Shown one piece after another: positions 32,116 through 41,661 of a DNA stretch of 64,000 nt. Positions within the stretch are counted from its first letter, which is position 1, and each line of letters opens with the position of its first letter. The DNA comes from Gracilaria gracilis (lineage: Eukaryota > Rhodophyta > Florideophyceae > Gracilariales > Gracilariaceae). The notes below the pieces were generated by a model. It saw nothing but the letters and a program-made list of their open reading frames with translations, made no database searches and was not told where the DNA came from. The stretch covers positions 1-64,000 of the forward strand of contig JARGSG010000030.1 of assembly GCA_030374805.1 (NCBI GenBank), read 5' to 3'. A program made the position numbers and the translations under genes.

Positions 32116-35100
32116 TGGTGGTATCCAATTGGTTCGGGAGTATTCCTACGAAACTAAATAGGTATGTGAACTTCCAGAATCCTTTCGAAAGTCTTCTGTT
32201 CACCAGTAAAGGTACGACAGAAACCAAGAAACATCTAGGTCGGGAGATGTGGTATAATGCACAAAAAGGGAGAGAGTCCGAAGTGGTCTTGAGACGGGAG
32301 CAGCGGCAGCGTACACTCGAATGACTGTAATGAATCCGAACGGAGAGAAGGGGTGGAAGCACCGGGCGGTCGAGAGGAGAGTGGACGGTTGGTATCACCA
32401 GGCACGTACAAGGACGTGCGGAAGGGTACGAACGGTCTGAGAGACCCAATAAAGGGGTAGCCGTGCGGTCTATCGTGAGTGCAAACTAAAGAAGAAGATG
32501 TTAGGCAGAAGATGCTTGTCGTTTATGCTTGGGGCCTCTGGGGATCTGAGCTACAACTAAATATCGGGTCTGGGCCCCCTACTGACTACTGTACGATCGG
32601 TCTAATTTGCATTGTCACTACCCAGCACCACAAAACACGCACACGTGTGTCCAACTCGTACGCTGTGCCCAACCGTCCAGCACTCGATCACCAAATAGTA
32701 CACGTGGCGGTGCAACCGCTCCGGCCCACCGTGCACTACCCCCTTTGTACGTGAGCACCCAATCGTATACACCGCGCACCAACTCGAGCCTACTATACTA
32801 CAGACCAAAATGTCGTACAAATACCGAAAAGGTGTGGTGTCCGCCTGGTGGAGGGAGCACGAGAGGGCTCAAGGTAAAGAGGAAAAACACGCAACCAATG
32901 TGGGAGTAGAACACCTGAAACTTGCACGGGCAAACGGCGGGGCAAATAGTCTATACCGTGTAGGTGTACGGTAGTAGACGTCGACGCGCAGTAAAACCTG
33001 AATAGTAATAGAATAGCAAGTGACCAAGATAAAATAGTGATTGATCTAATGGTGCTTGACTTTACAATACCCGACGAGGGAAGGCGAGATGCAACGCCAT
33101 ATACAAAAGATGCACCGAGGACGATTTCCCATGCGGGCATGACGTCATCGGCTGCACCAATAACCTACTGTCATGAACCAACAATGTCAAGCTAAAATAA
33201 ATTATAAAATAGAAACTAGAGATTATGAAATACATATTACCAATTTGATGCTCTGTAGCCGGCAAAGCGCAAAGATAAGCCCACGTGGCTCCAAAAAATT
33301 GAGGTCTCATTTTATTATAGAAGATCTACAGAAAATAATCACTAAATATTATCGTACTCGAGCAATGTCGTGGTGAATTGAAATCTATGTATGAGGTGCT
33401 AATTTTCGACTGGGGCAATTTTATTTATTCATTTTAAAGGCTCCAAATTGTCTCCACATACGATCATGCATATTTGCTCAGTAGTTAGTGAGATTAGATG
33501 GTAAACCGAGATCAGTCTTCTATTAATTGTGCATTTCTGCTCTTTTATTAGGGTAATTTTCAACATTTACTGCAGTTACGAGTTTTAAAACTGTTGTGTC
33601 TATATTTTCAATAGTACACCTGCATAAAAATGAGTCATCAAAATTTGCACTGCAGAAAGAAAAAAGTTCTCTTTCTTTCGGGTAAAATCACGCGGACACT
33701 GTTTTGATATTTTTAAAACAATGTCTAAAAAATGGCAAGAATCTTCTAGTTTTTAATGTTTGAAAGTAATTTTTTAAGCATTTTTTTACTGGTTCCAAAA
33801 AATATTTAGATTTTTAAAGAAATTTAAAATTCTTTTTGCTTTTGAAAGACAACCAACAAGAGAAGCACAAAAGCACGGTCGTGGACTTTTTTACTTCTGT
33901 ACCGGTGACGTTCATGACAATTCTATTGAATAAAAATTGTGTCGACGTCTTCAAACGATTGTTTCAGCTTTGTTGCTCTGTATATGTGTGGTGGGCAAAT
34001 AAAGGTAACCACAGCAAAGGATAGACGCCAGAGATGAGAATAAAGTTTTTTCTGTTGAATATTTGAAAGCAATTTTTTATAATTTATGTGCGTAAAAACG
34101 GAGCTCATGTGAGGTCACTTGGCCTCATATAAAACTATTTGTCAAACAAACAATAAAGATCACAGTACAATCATATGAAAAAAAGGATTTTTTATATATG
34201 AAAAGAAAATTAAAAAGTGGGACTAAACGCAAACAAGTTACTTAATTGAGCGGCAGCGCCAACTTAATGCAAAATATAAAGATCTAGAATGTTTAAAAAA
34301 GAGTTTAAATTTGAGCAATGGTTGATCTTCATATTTAATTATTTTGAATGAGGTTGGGCAGTCATATATCTGTTCTTCTAGATTGATTGCTTTAAAAAGT
34401 GTAAAAGAATGAAGCTCAGTACAAAAGACATTTTTGTTGCTCAAGATTTGGGGAAGATGCAAAGTGTAAGCAAATGCTCATGAAATGTTTTTAATATCTA
34501 ATAAACGGCGATACGTCAAATGGCGACACTTTTTTTCCTTTTTGTTCTTTTTGTGTTTCCAAGTGGTTTGAAATTGTAGTGGGAGTGCGGACGTTGCATA
34601 AAAAAAGTCTACTGGACATTTGGAGGGAAAACGGGTCTCAATCTCCTGGCGTGTGTGGAAAGGGCCTAATGCGCATCCGAGCTATTGGCTCTTTCAGTTC
34701 TGTTCCCACAACTGCCAGTTTTCGGAATTGTTGAGGAGGTAAAACAATTTCATCAATCACGTAGAAACGACAAGAAGAGACCAAACAATCAATACATTTA
34801 CAAAGACGTGTGAAAAACCGAAAATTTTCGTCTGTTCAAATATGAGGCCACCTGTTCAATGGTAAGGGCACCTTTGCGTAAGCTACATGTACGTGTACCT
34901 GTTGTGGAGGATGGACAAAAACATCTTTCCTTAACCCCAGTTGCCAATGCACCGGATTAACCGCATGTATCAAATTGCCCTCCCCAGGAAGGTGTCATTT
35001 GGCAACTGTTCGAGCTTTGGCTAGCGATATACCAAGGGTAAAGGTTTACTCGCCGATGATGATGATGTCTCTACACCACTGATTTAAATGTTTGAGGCTT

Positions 35101-35850
35101 GCTACCGTCTTTCTAGTATGAAAGCACTGGTTGTGACAGCGGGTCGGGAAAGTTGCAAAGGGCAGTGGGAGAGGCGCCAACCAGGTGGCAGTTTGGAACT
35201 CGAGTTATCTACACGGATGCAGAGCTGCATACGGTTGAAAAGATAGGGAGCAGTGGAATTGAATTGCAGAAAGATAGCTGTACGTTTCCGGCGGTAACAA
35301 AATGTCTCGAATTGCAGGTTGCTGTGGGGTGGGTACCAACAGTACTCTCCGTGTACCGTTGTTACAGTACGCAAGTGGGGAGGGCGGCAGGTGAGCGTCG
35401 GTTGTTTGGAAGAATTTATTTCGGTTCGGGTAAGTTTCGAGTGCACGGCGAAATGGTGCCCGGAGGGCACCGGCCAGAAGAAACAGTGAGAAAGTGGTTG
35501 ACGCGGCAGTGAGGACGGCTCAAGGAGGGGCGCAGATGTGACGATTTGATATTTTGGCTTGGTGCTGTTCAGCGACCGGTGCAAGTTGGACCGGGCACAA
35601 CAGTTGCAGAGAGGGAGAGAGACGTTTCCGATTTTGGGGTGATAAAAAATCACAAAGAGCGCGGCATATAGATAGATAGATACGGCGTGCAGAGATTTTG
35701 CACATGGTGGCAAGTTGCCACTGGCAACGGTGAGTGCGAGCTGCGAGGCTGACGAGGGCGGCACGTGGAAGGACGGTGGCATGTATCTAAGGTTACTGTA
35801 GAAGTGGAGTTTGTGGTGGCACGAACGACAAGCTGGAACGATACGGCGGC
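32116..35850. other. Intergenic DNA, strongly AT-rich at 33.2-34.5 kb
   Basis: The first ~900 bases may hold the 5' end of the Gypsy element. From about 33170 to 34560 the DNA is AT-rich with short poly-A and poly-T runs and stops in all frames. Around 35100-35780 both strands have open frames (119 and 226 codons) without any domain or usual amino-acid balance. I see no gene. Confidence 0.4.
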
Positions 35851-36759
35851 CAACTGTAAGTTAAGATTCGCTTACGCAACCGGCGGGTGGCTTGGGCGGC
35901 GCACGGCGGCCAAGATCGCGGATCTCGAGGTCGGCTGGCGCTATTATGCACCAGTTGCACGGCCAGTGTAAGTATCTATTCATGGTGTCGCTTCGCGAGA
36001 AGACGAATCGCAAGCAGCTGTGGTGGAAGTGGTGGAAGCGATGGAAGCGTTGGAAGCGGAGCGTCAACGGCGTGGACATGTGTGGAACGGACGGCCGTCT
36101 GTGCAATATCTGCGTGAACGCGAGCCGTGACGGCGCAAACACGCGCGCTATGTGTGACGTGTTGTGTTACGCGCCGAATCACGTGCGCGCGAGCGCCGGC
36201 TGTAAGCGCGCGATGCACGCGACGCAGTACCTTCAGGAGTGTGTTGTTTGAGATGCTGAAATGTGTTCAATTGTACAAAAAGTTGTACAGTACAGCGTTG
36301 AGCAGCGCCGCCTTACAGCGCGCTCCGTGCTGCGCTGGGGGCCGTTTGCGCGTCGCGTTGATTCAAAATTTGAAATCAAGCGGCGGCTCGCCCCTAAGTA
36401 TTTATGTGCCCAATCAACACGCGTTGCGAGTGGAGTTGCGTGCGCGCTGCCGGCGCTAGCGCACACCACCCGAAACGTGTGTGTGTGGCACATAGCGCGA
36501 GCGCGTGGCTGCGTGCGCCGCTGTCTTCGCGACGCGCGCGCGCCGCTGCGCGACAGACGCCGCCGCCGCCGCCGCACGTCTGCGCGCGTCGCCATCGCTG
36601 CGAGGCGGCTGCGAGCATTAAGTTGCCAACCAACATACCGTTGCAGCGTAGCGCCAGCGTGGCTGCGCGCCTTTGAGTGCGCGTGTATGCGTTGCACCAG
36701 CTCCCAGAGCCGTGTGCTGCTGTTCAACGGGCCGCGCTCCGCAAAGCGCATCACGCCTT
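35851..36759. other. GC-rich non-coding DNA upstream of the kinase
   Basis: The region contains a short run of TGGAAGCG-type repeats at about 36021-36065 and a (GCC)n run near 36560. CpG-rich words are dense, and several overlapping open frames in many phases are explained by the lack of AT-rich stops. I see no supported gene. It probably includes distal promoter sequence of the kinase gene. Confidence 0.4.
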
Positions 36760-37127
36760 TCGTTTCGCCCGCTCGTTTCCCTCCTGTCTGTGCACTTTTT
36801 TCTTTTCTATTCTTTTTTGCCCTTTTTTTGCAACTCCCGCCCCCTCACTCGCGCACGCGCACGCACCCTACCTCTGCCGACCCACCCGCCTGCCGCCCAA
36901 CCCGCACGCCGTCGTCCTCTGCCATCCTCCTCCCTCCCCCCCCCCCCGCCTGTCTTACTCCTCCCTCCCGCGCTTCTCCCGCCCTCCACCGTCCTCACGC
37001 CGTCGCTTTTCCTCCTCACGTTCTGTCCCTCTGCTCCGCCGCCTTGAGTCCAGCGCGCTTCGCCTCCCCGTCCGTCTCTGTATGCGCTCATCCTTAGTCG
37101 CTGCACACGCCGCCGTTTCTCTTCGCC
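36760..37127 (+). promoter_or_regulatory. Pyrimidine-rich tract before the kinase start codon
   Basis: About 360 bases are almost purely C and T on the coding strand, including a run of twelve or more C near 36942. The tract ends in CTTCGCC directly before the ATG at 37128. Position and strand bias suggest the core promoter and 5' UTR of the kinase gene. This is inference from position only. Confidence 0.4.
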
Positions 37128-38921
37128 ATGGACGACGACTCGCGAAAGGACCCCGTCCCGTTCCAGGTCGGCGAGGGCTCTCGTCGCTACATTGTCTTCA
37201 AGCACGCCCACCTTGGATCCGGCCACTTTGGCGATGTGTACATGGGTGAGCACATCCACAGCGCTCAGAAGGTCGCCATCAAGCTCGAGCATCGATCCGG
37301 CTCCATTGCGCGCCGCGAATGGGAGGTCATGCGCTATATGAATGGAGACGGCGCCCCCAGAGTCCACTACACTGGCCATCACGGTCGCTATTATGTCATG
37401 GTAATGGATCTGCTCGGACCCACACTGCAGAGACTGCTAGAAAGTCGCCCACCGCGCGGTCTGTCCCGGGAGACCGTGTCTGTTATTGGTTACAAGTGCG
37501 TCCAGCTCTTGCGCAAGTTGCATTCGAAGGGCTATGTGCATGGAGACGTCAAACCTGAAAACTTCCTCTGTGCCTACTCGGAGGAGAATGTTATCGACCC
37601 CAGTCGTGGCCTTTTCATGGTCGACTTGGGTCTAGCCTCACGCTGGAGAGACCTGTCTAAACCAGGAGGCCACATTGCATATGGCCAGCGAGTGGATCAC
37701 TTTTCGGGCACCGTGCGCTACGCCTCTGTTAATGCTCATCTCGGCCGCTGGTTGTCGAGACGTGATGATTTGGAGAGTCTGGGTTATATGTTGTTATACT
37801 TGTTCAATGGCTCACTACCGTGGCAGGGTTACTCGGGCGAGGACAAGAACATGCAGGTTTGTGAGACAAAAGGTCGCATGACCGTGGAGGCTATGTGCCG
37901 CGGTGCACCAGAAGTGCTCCAATACTTCTTGGCCTATGTGCGCCAGATGAAATTCGAGGAGTCCCCTGATTATGACTATCTAATGTTGCTATGTGACAGT
38001 AATCGGGGACTCAAGGAGGTCAAAAAGCTTTTGTTAGCTCAGGAGAAGGAACAGCTTGGTTCACCTGAAATTTATCAACCTATTGTTGGTTCGAAGAGAA
38101 AGCAGCGCGATCTTGATGACGTTGGCGCACCTTTGGTCAAGAAGCACAAAGTTGTGCTACCGAAGCGAATCAAGACTCATCAGTGGATTATTGTATCCAC
38201 AAGCGCGCGAACGAACCTTTCACCGCAGACTCAATGCTACACCTCTCATACCTCCTACCCCAATTTAGTCAAGGAAGTTGAGAGAAAGTGGGGACTGTTC
38301 ATGCGGATAACGAGTCTCAACTTTGCTGGAGGTATGTGGACTGCAGTGCTTAACTCGCGCAATTCTGGCTATATGGAACAAGCATTGCACTACTGCAATG
38401 ACCCGGACTTTCCGCGAGAGTGGGTTCGTCAAAAGTGGGAACAGTCGTACTTCATTACCTCTGTGGCTGGCAATGAAAGTTGTTGGGGAGTTGTGTGCTC
38501 TACAATGCAACGGGGACGTAAGTACAAACAGCAATCTTATATTGTGTCGGCGACGTTCCCTTCCAAGTGGATCGCAGACAAATGGAACGCCGACTTTCAT
38601 ATTACCTCTATTGCAACGCAGGGTCGCTTGCAGATGCAGTGGTGTGTCGTCATGTCGAGAGGCGCACCATACAAGGATCAATGTGTTGAACTTGACTTTC
38701 AATACCCCTCGCACTCTATCCATGCTCGATGGGACGAGAACTATATGATTACCGCTGTTGCCTGCACCCAAGAGCAATGTGCGTTTGTTATGTCAAGAGG
38801 AGCAAGTTACGGTGAAGAACAGCGGTGCACCCGTACCTCACACGGACCTCTACACAAAATACGGGAAGATTGGAACGATTCTCTCTACGTAACTTGTCTG
38901 TCATACGGTCGAGTAAGCTAG
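37128..38921 (+). CDS. CK1-clan protein kinase of the MUT9-like (MLK/PPK) type
   Basis: This intronless gene encodes 597 residues. The kinase domain spans about residues 20-310. It has the glycine loop LGSGHFGDV (29-37), ATP-binding Lys52 in VAIK, catalytic HGDVKPEN (138-145) with Asp140, and metal-binding DLG (166-168) where most kinases have DFG. The HGD and DLG forms suit the CK1 group. After a basic stretch (SKRKQRD, VKKHKVVLPKRIK) comes a ~230-residue repeat region of W..F-x-IT-S and VMSRGA..-type units. This resembles the C-terminal domain of plant MUT9-like kinases, which phosphorylate histone H3 and light-signalling proteins in the nucleus. The substrate here is inferred, not shown. 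The ATG at 37128 has good context and precedes the domain by 20 residues. Confidence 0.9.
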   Translation: MDDDSRKDPVPFQVGEGSRRYIVFKHAHLGSGHFGDVYMGEHIHSAQKVAIKLEHRSGSIARREWEVMRYMNGDGAPRVHYTGHHGRYYVMVMDLLGPTLQRLLESRPPRGLSRETVSVIGYKCVQLLRKLHSKGYVHGDVKPENFLCAYSEENVIDPSRGLFMVDLGLASRWRDLSKPGGHIAYGQRVDHFSGTVRYASVNAHLGRWLSRRDDLESLGYMLLYLFNGSLPWQGYSGEDKNMQVCETKGRMTVEAMCRGAPEVLQYFLAYVRQMKFEESPDYDYLMLLCDSNRGLKEVKKLLLAQEKEQLGSPEIYQPIVGSKRKQRDLDDVGAPLVKKHKVVLPKRIKTHQWIIVSTSARTNLSPQTQCYTSHTSYPNLVKEVERKWGLFMRITSLNFAGGMWTAVLNSRNSGYMEQALHYCNDPDFPREWVRQKWEQSYFITSVAGNESCWGVVCSTMQRGRKYKQQSYIVSATFPSKWIADKWNADFHITSIATQGRLQMQWCVVMSRGAPYKDQCVELDFQYPSHSIHARWDENYMITAVACTQEQCAFVMSRGASYGEEQRCTRTSHGPLHKIREDWNDSLYVTCLSYGRVS

Positions 38922-40060
38922 GCACTTCGAGAGCCGCGTTGTGTGATTGTCAGGCCACTCTACGCTTCTCGCTTTCCTGCGACCAGTCGTATGAATCCTC
39001 GAGCTGCACATTTCTTGTGCATATGACGTTTTGATGCTGAGGTGGCCTTCTTCGGGGTATCTAGCATGTTGGTTACAGGGGTTTTCTACACTGAACACTG
39101 GCCGCATGCATCAAGCCCAAGCTAGGTGGCCCTGTGGAGATTAGGCAGATTAGCGAAGTTGTAGTCAGTACAAAGACCCAAAACAAAAACATTAAACCTT
39201 CGGCAAAACCATGTATATTCATTCGATATCTACTACAATCGGAAAGTGTCTTGCTTCCCTCTCACGATACGGCACTATTAAAAACCAATGCCGCCATGGA
39301 ACGGTTCACGTGTTCCACTATTAGATATTGATACCCTTATACCATGTCAACACCTAACACTACTGTCCCTGGCATATTGGATCGTTTGATTCCACTGTCC
39401 ACCTTGCTCAGTAACAAGACCCGGCTTCAGGATGATGAGACCTTCGGTACAGTCCTGCGTCGACGAAGCTTCCAAACCCCTTTTCGGGAAAATGTTTGTG
39501 AAAGCCGAACCTTTGATACCGGTTCAAGAGTAGTTCATACTCGTTTGCCATTCACAATGTCCCGATACTGTTTATCTGCAACTACTGTACTTGATCAAAT
39601 GTATGTAGCCAACCAGCGAAATGTCGTCCAGCGGTCTGCTGATGAATCCTTTAGCAGTGCTTATCTCTCGTATTCATGTTTTGTTCTGTGGAAGGTCTCG
39701 CCCGCACCATTCCGTTGAGTTGCGCAACAACGTATCTGGTTTTGCGTCATATTAACTTCAGAAAGCCAGCCTGGCTGCTGCTCACAGCAGCTTGCTTTAA
39801 ATAGACGGTCTTCATTGGTTTTGTCTGATCACCATGACATATGGTATCGTTTTGGAAAAAGTTGGTAACGTTACGTGCCCCGCCTAACATGTTTGGGAAC
39901 AGGGGGTCGTTCCCACTTGGTGTCATTCACTTCGGGTGCAGAGAAGCGGGAACTGCATCAGGGAGAAATAGGAGAGACCCTGTCTTCGAAGGATCTTGAA
40001 AATGCGGGGGTGCTAGAACTCCACCTCTAGAGGTCTTGCGTGCGCACGGTCAAGTATCAC
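38922..40060. other. Intergenic region between convergent genes
   Basis: This region lies between the kinase stop and the methyltransferase stop. An open frame of 124 codons at 39344-39718 starts with ATG, but its composition is unremarkable and no domain is seen; I do not call it. The 3' UTRs of both genes must lie here. Confidence 0.4.
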
Positions 40061-40855
40061 TCAAACCTTAGGTTTTACAAATTCTGCTTGCAAGAAGACC
40101 CTATTCATCTGCAGGTTTTCCTTTCGATTCTCTATCATTCTCGAAACTCTCCGCACGTAGATTTCTTGAAAACCAGCTCCTCGCATACGGGAACGCAGCG
40201 TCTCTTCGTCAAAGAAGAAAGAAAGAGTCTTGTCCTGTCGGACAAAGTAATTCTCGTCAATTCTATTCCGTGACGCAAAGCGGTTTTGCGCTAAATCACC
40301 AGTTGCATAGTCACGGAACAAAAGCCTTCCTCCAGGCTTGAGTACCGTGTACAAGTTTTGTATGCCGAATGCCTGCTTTGCGGGAGGAACTGCGCTCAAG
40401 ACAAAAACAAGCAAGCAAAAGTCTGCCATTCCATCCGAAAGGCCAGGCTGTTGTGGGTCTATAGAGCTGAACGGGTGCGTACAGAAATCCCACACAAAGG
40501 CTTTCATACGATTCTCATCGTACTGCGCCTTTTCCTTAATCAGCCTTATTGCTGTGGGAGCGAAATCAAACGCATATACAAACAAATATTTGTTGGCGGC
40601 CAAAAGCGGGAATGCGCAGTTTGCTACGCCACAACCAACTTCTAAAACGATTCTGACTTCTTCCGACGGTTCTGAGAGGCACGGGAAGCCGTCTGTAGAC
40701 TCTGTGACAGTCCAGTGACGATCTTTGAAGAAGTTGGTGGAATTGCGTTTGTAGAACTTGTCCCAGTTCCTAGGCGAATCATTTGCGTACTTCTCAGCCC
40801 AAAACACGGACACGCCGCTTTGCGTCTGTGCTGACCGGTAAAGATCAGGATCCAT
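40061..40855 (-). CDS. METTL2/6/8-family tRNA 3-methylcytidine methyltransferase
   Basis: This gene encodes 264 residues. WDKFYKRNSTNFFKDRHW near the N-terminus is a hallmark of the family. The SAM-binding loop LEVGCGVANCAFPLL (usually VGNxxFPLL) follows, then YAFDFAP, FVWDFCTHP and VFVLSAVPP, then LKPGGRLLFRDYATGDLAQNRF and NYFVRQDKTLSFFF. The protein ends with the family's NRKENLQMNRVFLQAEF. These enzymes transfer a methyl group from SAM to C32 in the anticodon loop of tRNA-Ser, or tRNA-Thr and tRNA-Arg. Length is close to METTL6. The ATG at 40855 is chosen because the frame upstream has only non-ATG codons and runs into an (AC)n microsatellite. Which tRNA is modified cannot be told. Confidence 0.9.
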   Translation of the reverse strand: MDPDLYRSAQTQSGVSVFWAEKYANDSPRNWDKFYKRNSTNFFKDRHWTVTESTDGFPCLSEPSEEVRIVLEVGCGVANCAFPLLAANKYLFVYAFDFAPTAIRLIKEKAQYDENRMKAFVWDFCTHPFSSIDPQQPGLSDGMADFCLLVFVLSAVPPAKQAFGIQNLYTVLKPGGRLLFRDYATGDLAQNRFASRNRIDENYFVRQDKTLSFFFDEETLRSRMRGAGFQEIYVRRVSRMIENRKENLQMNRVFLQAEFVKPKV

Positions 40856-41661
40856 GCTCTTGCTCACTCTCTTACACACACACACACACACACGCAGAAA
40901 AGACACGGAGGGTACCGAGTATCGAGGCGTGCAATTCGAGTGAAGTAGAAAAGCGCTAATGAGATGAACTTGTGAGCAAAACCATGATTGGAAATATCGC
41001 CACTTTCGTTCTCCACTGAGCGTGTGTCGCCGGCGTCGGATTCCAGAGTTTGACTTTCAAAACTCAAGGGGATGGACGACTTGTTGTCATAATTTCAGTG
41101 CGGGCGCCCGCACTCGCGATGAGGACCTGGCAATCTCCTTGTGGGCTTGAAGCCCAACACAAGCACCACCATCAATGGATGGTAGCGAACAGTCAAAGCC
41201 TTTGACCATCAAGGGCGAAAAAGTCAAATCCAGAGCAAAAATGGTTCATATTTGTTTAATTCTAGAAGCTCTTGAAACGTGTACGGGGCATCGAAGTAGA
41301 CCGCGAGCATAGATCCACCTTCATGTCTACAGCTTTGCCGTTGGGTAGACGTTGAAGACATTTACCGAAGGTGGGATTAGCGGAGCAGCTTGCTTGAGGA
41401 TAGCTGGTTCAAGTCGATGAGCAAAAGAGTATAAAGCGTACTGTCTTCGGTTCGAGTTCGTTGAAATCTTTGCTAGAGTGTCGGTTGAGAGACACGCGTC
41501 GGAAACTGTCTTCTTTTCTTTGCGAACGGTGCAAAATTTCAGATATCATTGTAGAGAGTTCGTGTCTCTTGGTTCAACGCCCGTCCCCAATAGACCAGAG
41601 CAGCAGTGGAGCCACCCAGTCCAAGAAAGCCCCGCCTCGGTCAAGTCATTAGTTCAGTCCA
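40856..41661. promoter_or_regulatory. Divergent promoter region of the methyltransferase and CBP80 genes
   Basis: This interval of about 800 bases lies between two divergently transcribed host genes. It contains an (AC)n microsatellite at about 40874-40893. No conserved gene is seen; the short frames at 41461-41672 are probably CBP80 5' UTR. I see no sharp promoter motif. Confidence 0.45.

Noticed and set aside
25100-33200. LTR pair of the Gypsy element
   Set aside because: Flanks on both sides were compared by eye and no convincing long direct repeat was found.
35102-35782. 226-codon minus-strand ORF
   Set aside because: It has no domain and no ordinary protein composition, and an overlapping plus-strand frame is equally open.
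39344-39718. 124-codon ORF between kinase and methyltransferase
   Set aside because: It starts with ATG, but no motif, neighbour or composition supports it.
40856-40906. Upstream extension of the methyltransferase frame
   Set aside because: It has no ATG and is encoded by an (AC)n microsatellite. The ATG at 40855 fits the family N-terminus.
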